Source of the DNA: Sphingobacterium sp. N143
GTDB lineage: Bacteria > Bacteroidota > Bacteroidia > Sphingobacteriales > Sphingobacteriaceae
Assembly: GCF_030325625.1 (NCBI RefSeq)
Contig: NZ_JACAIS010000003.1
Span: 310,001 to 374,000, forward strand
Reading direction: 5' to 3'
DNA: 64,000 bases
Of the stretch, positions 61,675 through 64,000 are shown piece by piece. The notes beneath the pieces were generated by a model. It did not search any database. It worked only from the letters and a program-made list of their open reading frames with translations, and had not been told where the DNA came from. Both the position numbers and the translations under genes were made by a program. The stretch's first letter is position 1; each line of letters opens with the position of its first letter.

Positions 61675-63846
61675 CTACTTTACGGTAAACCAAATATGAC
61701 TTTCAGCAGGGATCGTTACGGTCAGGTCTGTTTTGAAAAAACGATCCAGCCTAACCTGATTGACTGTTTTATCCTGGAATGTGATCGTTGCTTTATCCGT
61801 CAGCCCTGTATAATAAAGTGGAATTGTTATTTTTCGGGTGATGGGAGTTTTCAAAGGATTGAACAACATCCCGAATCCTTTGACCTGGGATTCCAGCGCA
61901 TTGACATGCAGAAATCCGTCCCAATCACGGCCATCTGCCCTTCGGAGGTGAATGAGATCTGAATTGAGTATGGTCCGGTATTTTTTATACCATTCAATGA
62001 CATCTACCACCATCTTTTTGGTATCTTCCGTATCGTATAGCCGAGGACCTCGGTAACAGGCCTGCACCCCAGCACCGTAATATTGCATCATCAGTTGTTT
62101 ATAATCTTCGAGATGTTCATGCAGCGGTTCCATTACAGCCTCTTTTCCACCGCCCTGATAGGCAGTCAATGGGACAAAGCCCCATCCCATGGAAGGATTT
62201 TCCTCCCAAAGTGCATCAAAGATATTTTGGCGATTGAGGATGCGTTGATTTTCACGGGGTAATGAAAAGTTAACCTCGCGATATCCCAGACCTGTCTTAT
62301 TGGCACCATCCAAAAAATACCAATCCGGTGAATTGATGTAAATCCCACGCGCATTCAACCAATGATATAGTTCCTTCTGCATATGGAACTGCACCCATTG
62401 ACTATCTTCGAGCCCATGATGGCCCGGGTGGTTCGTCGATGCGCATTGATCGCCTGGAAATGGCCCATCATTTTCCCAGATATCAAATCCTGTTCTCTCA
62501 AAGAAGGTCTTAATCCTTTTCACATAACCAATACCCCAGTTCGAACCAAAGCATGGCGCATTATTAAAAATCGTACCTCCGGTCTTGCCTGTCTTCGGGT
62601 TGATGATATCATCATCCTCACTGATTTTACGAGAACTGAACAGTGAATAGGCTCCAATCTTAATATTTTTGCTATGTGCATAATCGGCTATTTTTTTGAG
62701 GTTGGCCAGGTTTCCTGCTGTTGTATCTTCCATATTGACATGACTACCAAAGCTCAGAATCAGCGCTTCATACCCCGTAGCAACACATTGGTCAATGGCA
62801 GTATACACCTGCTCGTCCGTTTTACTCACCAGATGCATAAAAATTGGATTGGCTGTTGTCCAGGGTGCTATGGCCCGGTACATTTTACGTATGGCCAGTC
62901 CCCTGCGTTCCCGATCGTAACTATCCATCATCAGCTCCCAAGACCGGATCGAATTGAAATGATCTTGAGGTGACAAGTTAAGGCCAACCCCTGCTGTTGG
63001 GTATATTTCGAGAATGGCCGGTGTGGCATAATTGTAATTGATCTGTGAAGTATAGCTGGAATCCGCTTTCCAATGTAAAGACTGATCGCTCAGGTGATAC
63101 CGCATGGCATTATTGAACGCAAAATTGCTTTCAACATACAAGCCATGCTGCTTGTGCATATCTTCCACAGTACCCACCACAGCACTTTCCTCTTCCACCA
63201 TAGCTAGCTTCTCGTGAACCACCTGGTTAACCTGTACCGTCTCTGTCCCCCTATTCTCAATCGTCAGCCACTTACTGATCAGTGGCAATCCATCATAGAT
63301 GGCATAATGTACCTGCACCTCAAGACCTTGGAGCCCTGCTTCTGCAGGAGCTCGGTAAGTCAATGTTAGAGTCTTCCCCCCGGCTCCTTTTTTATGCGTA
63401 GACCACCATTTATCACCATTCCAGGGCAGCAGTGGTTCAAGCGCTGAAATCTCATATTTTAAATACGTAAAATCCGTCGCCTTACCCGTTAAATCAGCCA
63501 TCCACTCTGGCCTCAAATAAGCTTTCTCTTTTTGACCATAGGCGCCGCCGACATTATACCATTTCCCATTGAGCTGTAACTGCGCTTCTGGCTGTACCGC
63601 ACGGATAAGCTGCTGTCCTGTGACCAGATTGGTAAAATCATAACAGAATACATTGGGATGTAGATTAAATGAACGACGAACAAGACCATTTTCCAAAATG
63701 ATATGCTGATCTTTTACCAAGATGCTGGATGCATATTGGCTGGATTGACCGATCATCCAGTCCTGTTGCTGCTGGACTGCTATTTGTGCAAAACCAAAAT
63801 GGGATGCCATAGCGAGCAGCCCGAGGATCAATAACTTCAATTTCAT
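61675..63846 (-). CDS. Secreted GH36/GH27-like (alpha-galactosidase-type) glycoside hydrolase
   Basis: About 723 aa from the ATG at 63846, which begins the signal peptide MKLKLLILGLLAMASHFGFA(Q); the frame extends to 63960. An N-terminal beta-sandwich (about 25-320) precedes a TIM-barrel-like part with DIWENDGPFPGDQCAS and GIYINSPDWYFLDG, whose Asp residues are candidates for the catalytic pair, and a C-terminal beta domain. The layout resembles clan GH-D, but the usual motifs are not exact and I cannot name the family. It is the first gene of the glycan locus and probably debranches the substrate of SusCD (3). Confidence 0.75.
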   Translation of the reverse strand: MKLKLLILGLLAMASHFGFAQIAVQQQQDWMIGQSSQYASSILVKDQHIILENGLVRRSFNLHPNVFCYDFTNLVTGQQLIRAVQPEAQLQLNGKWYNVGGAYGQKEKAYLRPEWMADLTGKATDFTYLKYEISALEPLLPWNGDKWWSTHKKGAGGKTLTLTYRAPAEAGLQGLEVQVHYAIYDGLPLISKWLTIENRGTETVQVNQVVHEKLAMVEEESAVVGTVEDMHKQHGLYVESNFAFNNAMRYHLSDQSLHWKADSSYTSQINYNYATPAILEIYPTAGVGLNLSPQDHFNSIRSWELMMDSYDRERRGLAIRKMYRAIAPWTTANPIFMHLVSKTDEQVYTAIDQCVATGYEALILSFGSHVNMEDTTAGNLANLKKIADYAHSKNIKIGAYSLFSSRKISEDDDIINPKTGKTGGTIFNNAPCFGSNWGIGYVKRIKTFFERTGFDIWENDGPFPGDQCASTNHPGHHGLEDSQWVQFHMQKELYHWLNARGIYINSPDWYFLDGANKTGLGYREVNFSLPRENQRILNRQNIFDALWEENPSMGWGFVPLTAYQGGGKEAVMEPLHEHLEDYKQLMMQYYGAGVQACYRGPRLYDTEDTKKMVVDVIEWYKKYRTILNSDLIHLRRADGRDWDGFLHVNALESQVKGFGMLFNPLKTPITRKITIPLYYTGLTDKATITFQDKTVNQVRLDRFFKTDLTVTIPAESHIWFTVK

Positions 63847-64000
63847 TAGTTTATAAATTACAGTACGGGTATTATGCAATAAATCAAGCAAACCATATTT
63901 ATCAATAATCACTGCAATTTCTACTGATATGCTGCAAAATCTATTGTTCAATTGGTTCACACTATTCCCTGGTTTATAGGAAGATTGAAGTAAGATAGCA

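Noticed and set aside
63847-63960. 38-residue N-terminal extension of the GH36/27-like protein
   Set aside because: A clear signal peptide starts at 63846, so the upstream open frame is probably untranslated leader.

Overview
The window looks like the chromosome of a free-living Bacteroidota, most likely a Sphingobacterium or close relative (Sphingobacteriaceae). It carries three SusC/SusD outer-membrane uptake pairs, an ECF sigma/FecR pair, many secreted hydrolases with short signal peptides ending in a Q after the cleavage site, AT-rich intergenic DNA, weak Shine-Dalgarno sequences and several promoters of the Bacteroidota type (TTG, about 20 bp, TAnnTTTG). No insertion sequence, prophage, CRISPR array, tRNA or rRNA was seen.

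Layout. (1) 0-1.3 kb: the start of a Fe/Mn superoxide dismutase gene diverges from a SufR-like winged-helix regulator with a Cys-rich C-terminus; a perfect 20-bp-arm palindrome covers the sod -33 box. (2) 1.5-7.5 kb: SusD, SusC and an AraC regulator. (3) 8-24 kb: a proline/hydroxyproline peptide block. On the + strand are aminopeptidase P, a DPP-IV-type peptidase and an M1 aminopeptidase. On the - strand a seven-gene run encodes a DapA-like deaminase, an aldehyde dehydrogenase, 4-hydroxyproline epimerase, a FAD amine oxidoreductase, a DUF885 peptidase, an APC permease and an S9 peptidase. Together they would degrade collagen-like peptides and turn hydroxyproline into 2-oxoglutarate. (4) 24-27 kb: a large secreted DUF5695-like protein. 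(5) 27-34.6 kb: a two-component system followed by a CzcCBA-type metal efflux pump. (6) 35-36.5 kb: a flavodoxin-fold quinone reductase divergent from an HxlR regulator, and a DinB-fold protein. (7) 37-45.2 kb: Gfo/Idh/MocA oxidoreductase, double-domain DUF1080 hydrolase, SusD and SusC, with one identical 26-bp LacI-type operator sequence in front of both transcription units. (8) 46-47.3 kb: an unknown 161-aa protein and a Crp-like regulator. (9) 47-64 kb: a second glycan locus with GH31, CstA, two secreted FAD oxidoreductases, SusD, SusC, FecR, ECF sigma and a GH36/27-like hydrolase.

The most unusual signal is a family of four nearly identical, dispersed, intergenic small-RNA genes (near 1.23, 34.82, 36.63 and 45.88 kb, all on the + strand). 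Each has its own TAnnTTTG promoter, a GTGTA-N5-TACAC-type palindrome inside that promoter, a body of about 66 nt and a terminator with a C-rich loop. The body can form a 19-bp duplex with the translation start of the third susC (59631), which suggests post-transcriptional control of outer-membrane uptake genes. No protein-level or database search could be run; family names come from visible motifs and known family features.
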